In this document: piece by piece, positions 7,951 to 16,923 of the stretch | Position numbering within the stretch: position 1 is the first letter of the stretch | How the letters are laid out: the number at the start of each line of letters is the position of its first letter | Source: CAZWSX01 sp964636985 | Lineage (GTDB): Bacteria; Planctomycetota; Planctomycetia; Pirellulales; Pirellulaceae | Direction: 5' to 3' | DNA length: 64,000 bases | Assembly: GCA_964636985.1 (NCBI GenBank) | Contig: CAZWSX010000020.1 | Location: forward strand, 62,001-126,000 | Notes under the pieces: model-generated | What the model was told of the DNA's origin: nothing | Databases searched by the model: none | The model's input: the letters and a program-made list of their open reading frames with translations, nothing else | Translations under genes and position numbers: made by a program

Positions 7951-9393
7951 CTAGGCGATGACTTCTTTCACGACGCGGGCCTTCTCGACACCGGTCAGCT
8001 TTTGATCGAGGCCTTGGAAGCGGTAGATGAGGCGTTCGTGATCGAGTCCCATCAGCGCCAAGAGCGTTGCGTGGAAGTCGCGGACGCTCACCTTGTTGAC
8101 GGCTGCCTTGAAACCGATCTCATCGGTCTCGCCGTACGAAGTGCCGCCTTTGGAACCGCCACCTGCCAGCCAAACGCTGAAGGCGTGTGGATTGTGGTCG
8201 CGGCCCGGCTTGTCTCCCTTTTGGGCAAGCGGCAAGCGGCCGAACTCGCCCGCCCAGACGACCAGCGTCGAATCGAGCATCCCGCGCTGTTGCAAGTCGG
8301 CCAGCAAAGCGGCGACCGGTTGGTCGGCCTCGAGGGCAAAACCCTTGTGATTGCCCACCACGTCCGCATGGCAGTCCCAACTTTGTTGGTTTTCCATACC
8401 GCCGGAATAAATTTGAATGAAACGAACACCACGCTCGACGAACCGCCGCGCGAGCAAGCATTGCTTGGCGAAGTGGCCGCAGTGCTTCTCGTCGACGCCA
8501 TACATCTTGCGGATGTGCTCCGGCTCGTCTTTGAGTTCGAGCGCCTCCGGGGCAGCGACCTGCATCCGGTAGGCCAATTCAAAGCTCTCGATTCGCGCCG
8601 CCAGTTCGCCATCGGTGGGATGCTCAGCGAGGTTCCGCTTGTTCAGTCGGCCGAGCAAATCGAGCTGCGCTCGCTGGCGGGTATCGGAGAGTTCTTCCGG
8701 CCGCGCGAGGTTGTCGATCGGCTGCCCTTGCGGCTTGAGCCACGTTCCCTGGTAGACGCTGGGAAGGAATCCGGCACCCCAGTTGAGTGCGTTGCCTTTG
8801 GGGAGGCCGCGATTGAGCGGGTCCGACATCACCAGGAAGGCCGGCAGGTTATCGCTCTCCGATCCCAAGCCGTACGTCACCCACGAACCGACACACGGGT
8901 TTCCCATCCGCGTCACGCCCGTGTTCATGTTGAACAGGGCAGGGCTGTGGTTGTTCGAATTCGTAAAGCACGAGTGGATGAAGGCCATCTTGTCGACGTG
9001 CTGGGCCATGTGCGGGAAGATTTCCGGCGCCCATGCCCCCGATTGCCCGTGTTGTTTCCAGGCGAACGGCGATTTCATCAATCCGCCCACCGAGTCCGGA
9101 AAGAAGCCCGTCTTGGTATCGAAATCGGCGAGCGTTTGACCGTCGCGTTTTTCCAGTTCCGGGCGGTAGTTCCAGGTATCCACCTGGCTCGCTCCGCCAT
9201 TCACAAAGATCCAAATGATCGACTTCGCCTTGGCGGGGAAGTGCGCAGGCTTTGCAGCCAACGGATTGAGCGATGCATCCGCAACCGCGTGCTGGGAATC
9301 GAACAGGCCTTGCAAGGCCAACCATCCAGCGCCGCCACCGGCGGTTTCGAGCCACTGCCGACGCGACCACGTGCTGGGATGTAAATGGTTCAT
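7951..9393 (-). CDS. DUF1501 domain protein, Tat-exported
   Basis: 480 residues. The N-terminus has a Tat signal (SRRQWLETAGGGAGWLALQG, residues 10-29). The body carries the DUF1501 pattern: AKSIIWIFVNGGASQVDTWN near 56-75, FIHSCFTNSNNHSPALFNMN, LVVWAGEFGRLPLAQ, and GRDHNPHAFSVWLAGGGSKG. DUF1501 proteins are distantly sulfatase/alkaline phosphatase-like and very numerous in planctomycetes, nearly always encoded with a DUF1549/DUF1553 cytochrome-like partner, as here (109 bases upstream gene end to start). They are assumed to act on sulfated or otherwise decorated polysaccharides, but no member I know of has a proven reaction. The ATG complementary to 9391-9393 gives the signal peptide directly. 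Confidence 0.92.
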   Translation of the reverse strand: MNHLHPSTWSRRQWLETAGGGAGWLALQGLFDSQHAVADASLNPLAAKPAHFPAKAKSIIWIFVNGGASQVDTWNYRPELEKRDGQTLADFDTKTGFFPDSVGGLMKSPFAWKQHGQSGAWAPEIFPHMAQHVDKMAFIHSCFTNSNNHSPALFNMNTGVTRMGNPCVGSWVTYGLGSESDNLPAFLVMSDPLNRGLPKGNALNWGAGFLPSVYQGTWLKPQGQPIDNLARPEELSDTRQRAQLDLLGRLNKRNLAEHPTDGELAARIESFELAYRMQVAAPEALELKDEPEHIRKMYGVDEKHCGHFAKQCLLARRFVERGVRFIQIYSGGMENQQSWDCHADVVGNHKGFALEADQPVAALLADLQQRGMLDSTLVVWAGEFGRLPLAQKGDKPGRDHNPHAFSVWLAGGGSKGGTSYGETDEIGFKAAVNKVSVRDFHATLLALMGLDHERLIYRFQGLDQKLTGVEKARVVKEVIA

Positions 9394-9419
9394 AAGAACA
9401 CCAAATTTGAAGCGGCTGG

Positions 9420-9486
9420 CACTGGCGTCCCAAAGACGCCAGTGAATGTACGGGGTAACTCACACCTGGCGTCTTGTGGACGCCAG
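9420..9486. repeat. Two consecutive hairpins with the same arms
   Basis: First hairpin: cactggcgtc (9420-9429) and gacgccagtg (9435-9444), 10 bp, 5-base loop. Second: ctggcgtc (9466-9473) and gacgccag (9479-9486), 8 bp, 5-base loop. The same 8-base arm therefore occurs four times in 67 bases between the DUF1549/DUF1553 gene and the DUF1501 gene. No T tract follows on either strand. This is more like a pair of repeat units than a terminator, though it could protect or attenuate the transcript joining the two genes. Confidence 0.6.
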
Positions 9487-9502
9487 TACCATCCCGTCTC
9501 AG

Positions 9503-12500
9503 TTAGTCGACGTACGCGAACTCGTTTAGCGCCATCACGGCCTGACAAAAGTCGGTCAAAGCAAGGATGCGGGGATCGGGTTTGCCGTCGGCCTGGTAGC
9601 TGGCGGCTTGCGCGTTCAAAAAGGCGACCGAATCGGACATTTCATCGCGAGACGGTTCCCGTCCAAGAGCCAGCTTGTACGCCTGGCGAACGGCCGTGTC
9701 GAACTCTTCGTCGATCCGCATATTGGTACGCGCGCGGTCGGCGAACGTTTTTGCCCACGAACGGACTTGGGGTCCGTTGAGGATGAGCAGCGCCTGCGGG
9801 GCGACCGTTGTCACCGGCCGCGAACCTTGGCTGACGAGCGGCTCGGGTTGATCGAACACAACCATCGATCCGACGAGTTGGCTCCGCTTCATGGTGAAGT
9901 AGACGCTTCTTCGGCGGCTGTTTTCATCGAGCGTGCCTGGCCCGAACATTGCTGCATCGAGTTGTCCCGACACAGCCAGCATTGCATCGCGAATGGTTTC
10001 GGCTTCGAGCCGCTGGCGCTTGTGGCCGATGAAATGATCGAAATCAACGGTATCGCTGGTCTCTTGGCGGTAGGTGGCGCTGTTCATGATCAGCCGATGC
10101 ATCGCCTTGGTCTTCCAACCATTGGCAATCAGTTGCCCTGCCAGCCAGTCGAGCAGCTCTGGATGCGTAGGGGCGGTTCCCGTACGGCCAAAATCGTTGG
10201 CCGAGGGAACAATCCCCGATCCGAAGTGGTGCTGCCACAAGCGATTCACGGCGACACGCGCGGCGAGTGCGCCAGCACCGTTATCGACGTCCGTGATCCA
10301 TCTGGCCATGGTCGTGCGTCGGCTGGAGAACTTGCCGTCCGAAGCCGGAGGGGTCGCCCAGCGGGTCTCTCTGTCGTCGGTTCGCATCAGTACTTGCAGG
10401 AAGCTCTGCTGGGCGACGTCCTTTTTGCGGTCGGTGCTCCCGCGGTCGAGGAGATAGGTCTTGTCGAAGAAGTCGGCTCCTTGCGTGTGGTGCCGCATCG
10501 CTGGGTAGCCTTCGCCGCAGATCAAAATCTTGGTGAGGTTGTTGGGGCGTTCGGCGAGATGCTTTTGGACCTTCTCGTTGCGAACGCGCCAATCCGGGTC
10601 GCGCTGCTTCCACCAGTTCAGCAGCGTGTTCCGCTGTTCGGCCGTGATTTGCCCGCGCGTGGCCGGTTCCTTGGCGAGGACCAGAACTTCGGCGACCGCA
10701 GCGGGAATCGTGTCCCCCTTCAGACTCGGCGCGACCCCGGCGATGATCGACACACGTGGGCGGCCGATGTTGTGCTGTCCGTTGACTTTGAACGTCAATT
10801 CAATTCGCAGCGCAGCGGTTCCCTCAAAATCGATCGGCTCCGCAAACGTGAACGCCGCCGTGTGATCTTTGCCGACCTGCGGATCGACTGCCCAACCGGT
10901 GCCCTCGTTGTCGTCGAGCGACGAGGCGATCGAAAGGCTGGAGTTGTTTTGCTCGAAATCGGCCTCGGCCTTGGCGATTTGGACTTCTTTATCCTGGACG
11001 AAAACGCGAATCCGACTCAAGCCGAAATTGCCGTTGTTTGCCCGGCCGGGGCCGTTGTGCGGCATCGATGGATGAGCCAGCGCTTCCAGCTTGAGGCCCG
11101 TCAATTTCTTGAGCGACACGTTCGCCGTCAGGCTGTAGACGTCATGGCTGCCATTGGCCCCTTCCACCAGGTACGAACCATCGTCCTGAGGCTTGAAGGT
11201 TGCCCCGGCTTGTGACTTGAGTTCGGCGAAGCTGAGCAAGTTCCACGTCGGCTCAGGGCCGACATCGGCCCCGGAATTGAACCAGGCGTCGAACTTGGCC
11301 GGAACAATCGCTTCGTAGTGGGCCAGGTCATCGACGAGCGGTTGATGCGCGGCGGCCCAGACTTTTCGCATCTCTTCGGTTTTCGCCGGATCGAGATCGA
11401 CCTCGATGTTGCTGCGGACCGTGGTCGTGAACGTTGCCAGCATTCGGTAATAGTCGGCGGTTGGAATCGGGTCGAACTTATGGTCGTGGCACCGAGCGCA
11501 GCCAACTGTCAGGCCCAGGAAAGCGCTGCCGGTGGTCGACAGCATGTCGTCCATGGCATCGTAGCGCGTGCGCTCCACTTCGTTGGCTGTGATCTGCGTG
11601 GGGAACACGCCGGCGCCAAGGAAGCCCGTGGCCGAAAGGGCAATGGGGTCCGTCGGCGCCAGTTCGTCGCCGGCGAGCTGCCAGTGAATGAACCGGTCGT
11701 AGGGCATATCGCTATTGAGGGCCTTGATCACGAAATCGCGAAACGCCCAAGCACCGGGCCGATCGTAATCGTGCTCGAAACCGTGGCTCTCGGCGAAACG
11801 GGAGACATCCAGCCAATGCCGCGCCCAGCGTTCGCCGTAGCGAGGATTGTCGAGCAACTTGTTAATCAGGTTCGGCCATGCCTCGGGCGACTCGTCGGCA
11901 ATAAAACTCTCGATCTCGTCCGGAGTCGGCGGCAGTCCAAGCAAGTCGAAGTAAGCGCGGCGAATCAAGCGGCGTTTGTCAGCGGCGGGCAAGATTAGCT
12001 TGCTTGCGGCGATGGCCTTGGCCTGAATGAAGCGATCGATCTCGTTGCGCAGTCCATCGGTGTGAGCGACCTCGGGCACTTCCACCTTTTTCAAGGGCTG
12101 GAAGGACCACCAGCTGCGATCTTGCTCGGTGACGATGCTGCCGTCGCGCGGCGGGCGCTTTCCTTCGACCAGCGGGCCGGCGTACGGCGCGCCGTTATCG
12201 ATCCACGCGATGATCTTGTTGATGACTTCGTCAGGCAACTTCGGCTGCTCGTCGGGCATGGCCGGTTCTTCGGCATGCGTGATCAACTTGACGAGCAAAC
12301 TCTCGTTCGCTTTGAAAGGAACGAAAGCGGGGCCGGTGCCACCACCTTTCAAAGCTCCTTCACGAGTTGCCAAGTCCAAGTCGCCGCGCGTTTTCTCGCC
12401 ACCGTGGCACCCGACGCAATGCTTCTGGAGCAGACCTTTGACGTCCTTTTCGAACATCTCAAGACCGGCCGCGAAGCGCTGCGCATGATCAGGCGGAAGA

Positions 12501-12595
12501 TCCGCGTCCGCGCTGTATGCACTCCGCATAATCGTGCAAGCAACAAAACATGCGATGGCTAAGGGAAAGGAAACTCGAAACGCAGCGATGCGCAT
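9503..12595 (-). CDS. Planctomycete PSCyt1-DUF1549-DUF1553 secreted protein
   Basis: 1030 residues with an N-terminal secretion signal (VSFPLAIACFVACTIMRSAYSAD). Domains in order: planctomycete cytochrome c-like PSCyt1 with a haem-binding CVGCH (LLQKHCVGCHGGEKTRGDLD) at about 55-75; DUF1549 at about 185-400, starting NEIDRFIQAKAIAASKLILP and containing LIRRAYFDLLGLPPTPDEI, HWLDVSRFAESHGFEHDYDR and a second cysteine motif CARCHDHKFDPIPTADYY; an inserted beta-rich region (about 450-610); and DUF1553 in the last 300 residues (VAVNRLWQHHFGSGIVPSAN, PELLDWLAGQLIANGWKTK). It pairs with the DUF1501 gene downstream. The pair is thought to work in the periplasm, perhaps in breakdown of complex glycans; the role of the haem site is not known. 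Confidence 0.92.
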   Translation of the reverse strand: MRIAAFRVSFPLAIACFVACTIMRSAYSADADLPPDHAQRFAAGLEMFEKDVKGLLQKHCVGCHGGEKTRGDLDLATREGALKGGGTGPAFVPFKANESLLVKLITHAEEPAMPDEQPKLPDEVINKIIAWIDNGAPYAGPLVEGKRPPRDGSIVTEQDRSWWSFQPLKKVEVPEVAHTDGLRNEIDRFIQAKAIAASKLILPAADKRRLIRRAYFDLLGLPPTPDEIESFIADESPEAWPNLINKLLDNPRYGERWARHWLDVSRFAESHGFEHDYDRPGAWAFRDFVIKALNSDMPYDRFIHWQLAGDELAPTDPIALSATGFLGAGVFPTQITANEVERTRYDAMDDMLSTTGSAFLGLTVGCARCHDHKFDPIPTADYYRMLATFTTTVRSNIEVDLDPAKTEEMRKVWAAAHQPLVDDLAHYEAIVPAKFDAWFNSGADVGPEPTWNLLSFAELKSQAGATFKPQDDGSYLVEGANGSHDVYSLTANVSLKKLTGLKLEALAHPSMPHNGPGRANNGNFGLSRIRVFVQDKEVQIAKAEADFEQNNSSLSIASSLDDNEGTGWAVDPQVGKDHTAAFTFAEPIDFEGTAALRIELTFKVNGQHNIGRPRVSIIAGVAPSLKGDTIPAAVAEVLVLAKEPATRGQITAEQRNTLLNWWKQRDPDWRVRNEKVQKHLAERPNNLTKILICGEGYPAMRHHTQGADFFDKTYLLDRGSTDRKKDVAQQSFLQVLMRTDDRETRWATPPASDGKFSSRRTTMARWITDVDNGAGALAARVAVNRLWQHHFGSGIVPSANDFGRTGTAPTHPELLDWLAGQLIANGWKTKAMHRLIMNSATYRQETSDTVDFDHFIGHKRQRLEAETIRDAMLAVSGQLDAAMFGPGTLDENSRRRSVYFTMKRSQLVGSMVVFDQPEPLVSQGSRPVTTVAPQALLILNGPQVRSWAKTFADRARTNMRIDEEFDTAVRQAYKLALGREPSRDEMSDSVAFLNAQAASYQADGKPDPRILALTDFCQAVMALNEFAYVD

Positions 12596-12765
12596 AGGAC
12601 TACGCCTTGAGGTGATATGCGAGAGGCGACAAGACGTGAAAAGCGAGGGAGGGGGAGCGATCTGGCAGGTGGGACTGAGTTCGGAAAGTTGCCCCTGCGA
12701 ACCCAGTTCGTCTCAGTATAGGCGATTAGGGATTTAACACCAGAATTGCTCGCACAGAACGGTTT

Positions 12766-12823
12766 ACGAATTTCTTCGTTGACACTAGGACGGTTTGTCG
12801 GTAAGCTCTACGAATTCATTCGT
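12766..12823 (+). promoter_or_regulatory. Promoter flanked by two operator-like palindromes ahead of blaI/blaR1
   Basis: Two related inverted repeats, acgaatttcttcgt (12766-12779) and acgaattcattcgt (12810-12823), lie 44 bases apart centre to centre. Between and touching them is a sigma-70-type promoter: TTGACA at 12779-12784, a 17-base spacer and TAAGCT at 12802-12807. The first palindrome abuts the -35 box and the second covers the region just after the -10 box. This is the arrangement expected for repression by the BlaI-type product of the next gene. Confidence 0.75.
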
Positions 12824-12876
12824 CATTCAGGGAATTGGCCGCTTTTTGCCATCTACCAACCAAGGAGGTCCCACTC

Positions 12877-13278
12877 ATGCCCCGTCCCCCTTCGAAGGGC
12901 CCTACGGAGTTTGAACTCGAACTTCTAAAAATCTTGTGGGAGCTCGGCCCGTCAACCGTGCGTGATATTCACGCCGGTGTCGCCAAACAGCGCGCCAATC
13001 AACGCGAGGTCGGCCTGACCACCGTGCTCAAAATCTTGCAGGTGATGCGCGACAAGGGACTGGTCGCCTGCGATACCGACCAACGCCCGCAGCTTTACAG
13101 CGCAGCAGCCGCGCGAACGGAAGTGCTGGGGCAATTCGCCAACGACATGTTGCAGCGGGTGTTCGATGGATCGGCGACGCTCCTTCTGCAACATGCGATC
13201 TCGGGAAAGAAATGCACGCCTGAAGAACTGGCTGCCATTCGAAAGCTCATCGACCAACAAGAGGAGAAGCACTCATGA
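12877..13278 (+). CDS. BlaI/MecI/CopY family transcriptional repressor
   Basis: 133 residues from MPRPPSKGPTEFELELLKIL. The ATG at 12877 is chosen over one 42 bases upstream because a near-perfect Shine-Dalgarno (aaggaggt, 12862-12869) lies 7 bases before it and because the homology begins here. The winged helix-turn-helix spans about 8-80 (FELELLKILWELGPSTVRDI, TTVLKILQVMRDKGLVAC) and the helical dimer tail ends CTPEELAAIRKLIDQQEEK, as in the family. Such repressors are inactivated by cleavage when the partner BlaR1-type protease is triggered. Its stop overlaps the start of the M56 gene (ATGA, 13275-13278), so the two are translationally coupled. The two palindromes upstream are the probable operators, implying autoregulation. 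Confidence 0.92.
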   Translation: MPRPPSKGPTEFELELLKILWELGPSTVRDIHAGVAKQRANQREVGLTTVLKILQVMRDKGLVACDTDQRPQLYSAAAARTEVLGQFANDMLQRVFDGSATLLLQHAISGKKCTPEELAAIRKLIDQQEEKHS

Positions 13279-16010
13279 ATCTCGGCGAGTTGTTTCAAGG
13301 GCCTGTCGTTCTAGAAGCGAGCCTCGAAAACGCGGTCGTGCGGATGGCGCTGGTGCTGATGCATTCGCTTTGGCAGGTGCTGCTGGTCGTAAACGTGGTG
13401 GCCATCTTGCTGGCCGCACTCTCGCGAGCAACGTCGAGCGTTCGCTACACCGTCGCGCTCGCGGGGCTGTTGATCTTGCCGGTGTTTCCGCTAGTGACCT
13501 GGTTTGTGGTCGAGCCCGCTCGACAAGCTGAAAGCGCGTTGGCCACGGCAAGCACATTGGAAACTCAGGCCAACTTCTTGCGAAGCACCACGTCTGTCTC
13601 TGAGACCGCGTTCGACAAAGTCACACGCTTTGCCGGCGGAATCGATCGTTATTGCCGCGCGCACGCCTCGTGGTTGGCAGCGGCTTGGAGTGTGGGCGTC
13701 GCGGCCTTTGCCTTGCGGATTTTCGTCGCCTGGCTTTCCGTTTGGAAATTGCGACGCGCTTCGAGTGAGGAAGTTCCTTACTCCGTGAACGAAACCTTGC
13801 ATGGGTTGCTCAAGGTTCTCGGCATGTCGTCGTCGATTCAACTATCGGTGACCGACAAGGTCGATGGCCCGGCCGTGGTAGGTTGGTTTCGACCGCTGAT
13901 CTTGCTGCCCGCGCACCTGGTGACGGGCCTCAATACGGACGATCTCACGCACATTCTGGCCCACGAGTTGGCCCACATTCGCCGTGGCGATTACGCGGTG
14001 AATGTGGTGCAGTGTGTGATCGAAATGCTCTTTTTCCACCATCCGGCAGTGTGGTGGTTATCGCATCAGGTTCGCGAGGAGCGCGAGCATTGCTGCGACG
14101 AGATCGCGATTGCGGCGTGCGGCGATCGTTTCGCCTATGCCCGCTCGCTTGCCACGCTCGACGACATGCGTCCCGAGCCGCGTCCATTGGTTTTAGCACT
14201 TGGTTCAAGAGGAGGTCGATTGATGAATCGCATTCGCAGATTGCTTGGAGTGCCGACACCTTCGATTGGGGGTTCGGGCGCCATTGTTCTAACGGGCATG
14301 GCGCTCGCGGTGATAATCGCATTGGCCATGGGGGTGAGCGATGCCACGGCACAAACCGAAGAGAAATCCGGTCAAGCCAAAACAGACCAAGAGGCTACAG
14401 ACCCCGAGGCGAGGGAACTCTACGAACTGGAACTCGATGACGTAAACGAATTGATGCTCCTAGCGGCGGACGAACAAATCGTTCAAGGCGAGCAAGCGCG
14501 AGAACAAGCTCGACGCGCGGAACAGTTGGCAAAGGTTACGGCCGATCTCGACAAAGCCGTCGCCCAACTGGCGCTCCGCGAGCAGAAATTCAAAATCGCC
14601 GAACTGGAATTGGTACTGGAAGAAGCCAAGGCAATGGAGTCCTTTGCCGACGAGGAGGCGGCCGCCTTCGAAAAGCTGATGCAGTCCGGGCAGACATCGC
14701 AATCGGAGTATATACAACGAAAACAAGGCCAATTGTCGGCTCGCTTAGCGAAGCGGAAGGCGGAGCTCGCGTTAGACGCAATTAAGACGGGGAAAGATCC
14801 CAGCAAGAGTGCCAACGAGTTGGAACTCGAAAACGCCACGTTAGCCTTGAGAGCGGCGGAGGAAGCGCTGTTACTCGTCGAAAAACAGGCCGACGCGGGT
14901 CAGGCGACCGGGGTGGAACGCGCGGCAGCCCGCCGTGATGCGATCAAGGCAAAATTCCAGCTAGACCGTTTGCGCCTGAGGCAGCAGCAACTCCAGCAAC
15001 AACAAGCCGAACAAGCCGCCGAGAATGAAAAAGCGGCTGCTGCGGATGTGGTTGCAGCAAACGAAGTGCTTGCACGTAAGCAGGCGGAGGAACGAAAGGA
15101 AGCCAAGATTGCAAAGGCAACCGAGCTGAGAGAGGCGGTTGTAAAAGTCTATCCCTTGAAGCATGTTCGAGCGACAGCCGCGCTCGACATGATCAAAGAA
15201 AAAATCGATCCCAAGGGGGTTCGCTCGATCCAGGCGGGAGCCGACGAGCGAGCCAATATCATCATCATCGTGGCGCCGGGCGACGTTCACAAACTCGTTG
15301 CGCAGCTGATCGATGAACTGGACGGCACCAAAGAGGCGGACTTAGACGCTCCAAAGAAAGAAGCTGCGATCCGTGCCATCAAGAAGCACAGCGAAGCCGT
15401 TCGAGAACTCGATCGCCGATGGAATAAGGCCGACCTGCAGGAATGGAAGACGAAGCTTGACGATAAGAATGCGGAGATCGATCGCGGAACGCTGATTCGG
15501 CGCCTCTCGCTCGACTTGGCTGGTCGTCTGCCCACGCCCGAAGAAGTGAAGGAGTTCTTGAACGATAAGGAACCAGACGCGGTTCGACGTCTTACGAAGC
15601 GATTATTAGAGGGGCCGACAATCGCCGAGAAGGTCAAGGTGTGGAAGAAGTCCGATCCGGCCACTTCGAAAAAGCAGCCGCCCGTCAATGAAGACGCCCA
15701 GGCCGCTGAGGTTCAAGGAAAGGTCGCAAAAGAGCAGGCACGCATCGACATCGAACTGCTCTCGCTCGATCTTCAGCAATCGGAAAACCAGTTGGCAGCT
15801 TCCAACGCCAAGTTTCAGCGAATGCACCAACTGAACGAAAAGTCGCCGGGGACGGTGCCCGGGACGGAAATTGTCGCAGCCAAGATTGAATCGGCCAATT
15901 GCGAAATTGCCGTGCGACGAGCGAAGCTCAAGCTCGAAGCGGCCAAGTTGAAGTACCAATCGACTGATAACGCCAAAGAACCGCCGACCGTCGAGAAGCC
16001 TCAGCGGTAA
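13275..16010 (+). CDS. BlaR1-like M56 metalloprotease with coiled coil, NolW-like and DUF1549-like C-terminal parts
   Basis: 911 residues. The N-terminal third is a BlaR1/MecR1-type M56 sensor protease: membrane helices at about 17-44, 55-78 and 133-158, zinc motif HELAH at 230-234 within LAHELAHIRRGDY, then REEREHCCDEIA, and a last membrane helix at about 334-353. The rest should lie outside the membrane: a Glu/Ala/Gln-rich coiled coil (about 365-620), a secretin NolW-like segment at about 622-683 (VVKVYPLKHVRATAALDMI, ADERANIIIIVAP), a short block like the start of DUF1549 at about 728-781 (DRGTLIRRLSLDLAGRLPTP), and a second coiled coil to the end. BlaR1 has a penicillin-binding domain in this place; none is visible here, so the trigger is probably not a beta-lactam. 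Confidence 0.87.
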   Translation: MNLGELFQGPVVLEASLENAVVRMALVLMHSLWQVLLVVNVVAILLAALSRATSSVRYTVALAGLLILPVFPLVTWFVVEPARQAESALATASTLETQANFLRSTTSVSETAFDKVTRFAGGIDRYCRAHASWLAAAWSVGVAAFALRIFVAWLSVWKLRRASSEEVPYSVNETLHGLLKVLGMSSSIQLSVTDKVDGPAVVGWFRPLILLPAHLVTGLNTDDLTHILAHELAHIRRGDYAVNVVQCVIEMLFFHHPAVWWLSHQVREEREHCCDEIAIAACGDRFAYARSLATLDDMRPEPRPLVLALGSRGGRLMNRIRRLLGVPTPSIGGSGAIVLTGMALAVIIALAMGVSDATAQTEEKSGQAKTDQEATDPEARELYELELDDVNELMLLAADEQIVQGEQAREQARRAEQLAKVTADLDKAVAQLALREQKFKIAELELVLEEAKAMESFADEEAAAFEKLMQSGQTSQSEYIQRKQGQLSARLAKRKAELALDAIKTGKDPSKSANELELENATLALRAAEEALLLVEKQADAGQATGVERAAARRDAIKAKFQLDRLRLRQQQLQQQQAEQAAENEKAAAADVVAANEVLARKQAEERKEAKIAKATELREAVVKVYPLKHVRATAALDMIKEKIDPKGVRSIQAGADERANIIIIVAPGDVHKLVAQLIDELDGTKEADLDAPKKEAAIRAIKKHSEAVRELDRRWNKADLQEWKTKLDDKNAEIDRGTLIRRLSLDLAGRLPTPEEVKEFLNDKEPDAVRRLTKRLLEGPTIAEKVKVWKKSDPATSKKQPPVNEDAQAAEVQGKVAKEQARIDIELLSLDLQQSENQLAASNAKFQRMHQLNEKSPGTVPGTEIVAAKIESANCEIAVRRAKLKLEAAKLKYQSTDNAKEPPTVEKPQR

Positions 16011-16107
16011 GCGAGATAGATGGAGCGTCATTCGGGACGGTTAATCGGTCCGTCCTTCTGAACCAAGTCCGCTTCTCGATTGGACCTTGTGGCCGTCCTC
16101 CGCCGGA

Positions 16108-16923
16108 TCACTTGTGCTCGTGACTGCGAAGGTGCTCTTCGCAATAAGCAGGCGTTCCCGTGCACTTGGTGCAGTAGCGGAACTCCAAATCGGGATGCGT
16201 AACGTTGTTCGCTCCGCAAGCGGCGCACGTATGCCGAATGGTACGCCGCTGAACCGACTCGTTGCCAAGGGCTGAAAAGCGGCGATGGCCCGCCCGTGCC
16301 GCTCGCAGCAGTTCGGGCGCGAAGAAAATCAGGAAGTTTCCCACGCTGGCAAAAATAGCCAGCATCTGCAGCCAGCCCCCCTGGCGGAACGTAGCGAGGG
16401 CCGTGGCAAGCGAGAAAGCCAAAAACACCCAGCTGATCAGGGCCAGGTATTTCACCTTAACGGGGAATACAAAAAAGATATTGATTTCAAAATCAGGAAA
16501 GAGCCAAGCGAATGCCACGAAAAGGCTCAGTTGCAAAAACGCCGCCGACATCGCCACATCGGGCGGAGCGAAGTACATCGCACCCAGTGCCACGGCCACA
16601 TTCAGCAACCAACCCACGAGAATATAGAGATTGAAGCGGAAGGTTCCCCACGTTCGCTCTAGCGCGTCGCAGATCAGATAGAAGAACGAAATAGCGAAAA
16701 TGAAGAAAATCGGACTGAGCGAAACCGGTTCCAGCAGGGTGCCAAACAGTCGCCAAAATTCTCCGTTTCGCAAATCCGCGGGACGAAGCGCGACTAGATT
16801 AGCTGCCTCCGGCTTGATTAGGGACAGAACGAAAACGACGACCTGGCTCGCCGTTAGGAGCATGGGCAGATGGGGGATCGCGAATCCTCCAAAGCGTCGC
16901 TCGAGACGATCGACCCAGTTCAT
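16108..16923 (-). CDS. Catalytically dead rhomboid-like membrane protein with C-terminal zinc ribbon
   Basis: 271 residues from MNWVDRLERRFGGFAIPHLP; a longer in-frame start at 17130 is rejected because the extra 69 residues are Arg-rich and unlike membrane-protein leaders. The rhomboid fold is clear: the WR loop (NGEFWRLFGTLLEP, 53-66), LERTWGTFRFNLYILVGW (88-105) and AMSAAFLQLSLFVAFAWLFP (124-143). Ser126 sits where the catalytic serine belongs, but both flanking glycines of GxSG are alanine-type residues and the sixth helix (GWLQMLAIFASVGNFLIFFA, 183-202) has no histidine, so the Ser-His dyad is incomplete. The tail at 233-264 holds Cys233, Cys236, Cys251, Cys254, Cys261 and His264, a likely zinc site. 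Probably a binding or chaperone protein rather than a protease. Confidence 0.77.
   Translation of the reverse strand: MNWVDRLERRFGGFAIPHLPMLLTASQVVVFVLSLIKPEAANLVALRPADLRNGEFWRLFGTLLEPVSLSPIFFIFAISFFYLICDALERTWGTFRFNLYILVGWLLNVAVALGAMYFAPPDVAMSAAFLQLSLFVAFAWLFPDFEINIFFVFPVKVKYLALISWVFLAFSLATALATFRQGGWLQMLAIFASVGNFLIFFAPELLRAARAGHRRFSALGNESVQRRTIRHTCAACGANNVTHPDLEFRYCTKCTGTPAYCEEHLRSHEHK

Noticed and set aside
7891..9384. A 497-residue open frame on the plus strand
   Set aside because: It is the antisense of the DUF1501 gene. It has no motif, and the minus-strand frame has a Tat signal and family motifs.
9608..11215. A 535-residue open frame on the plus strand
   Set aside because: Antisense of the DUF1549/DUF1553 gene. 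Long shadow frames are expected from the high-GC codon pattern; the translation is Arg-rich without a fold pattern.
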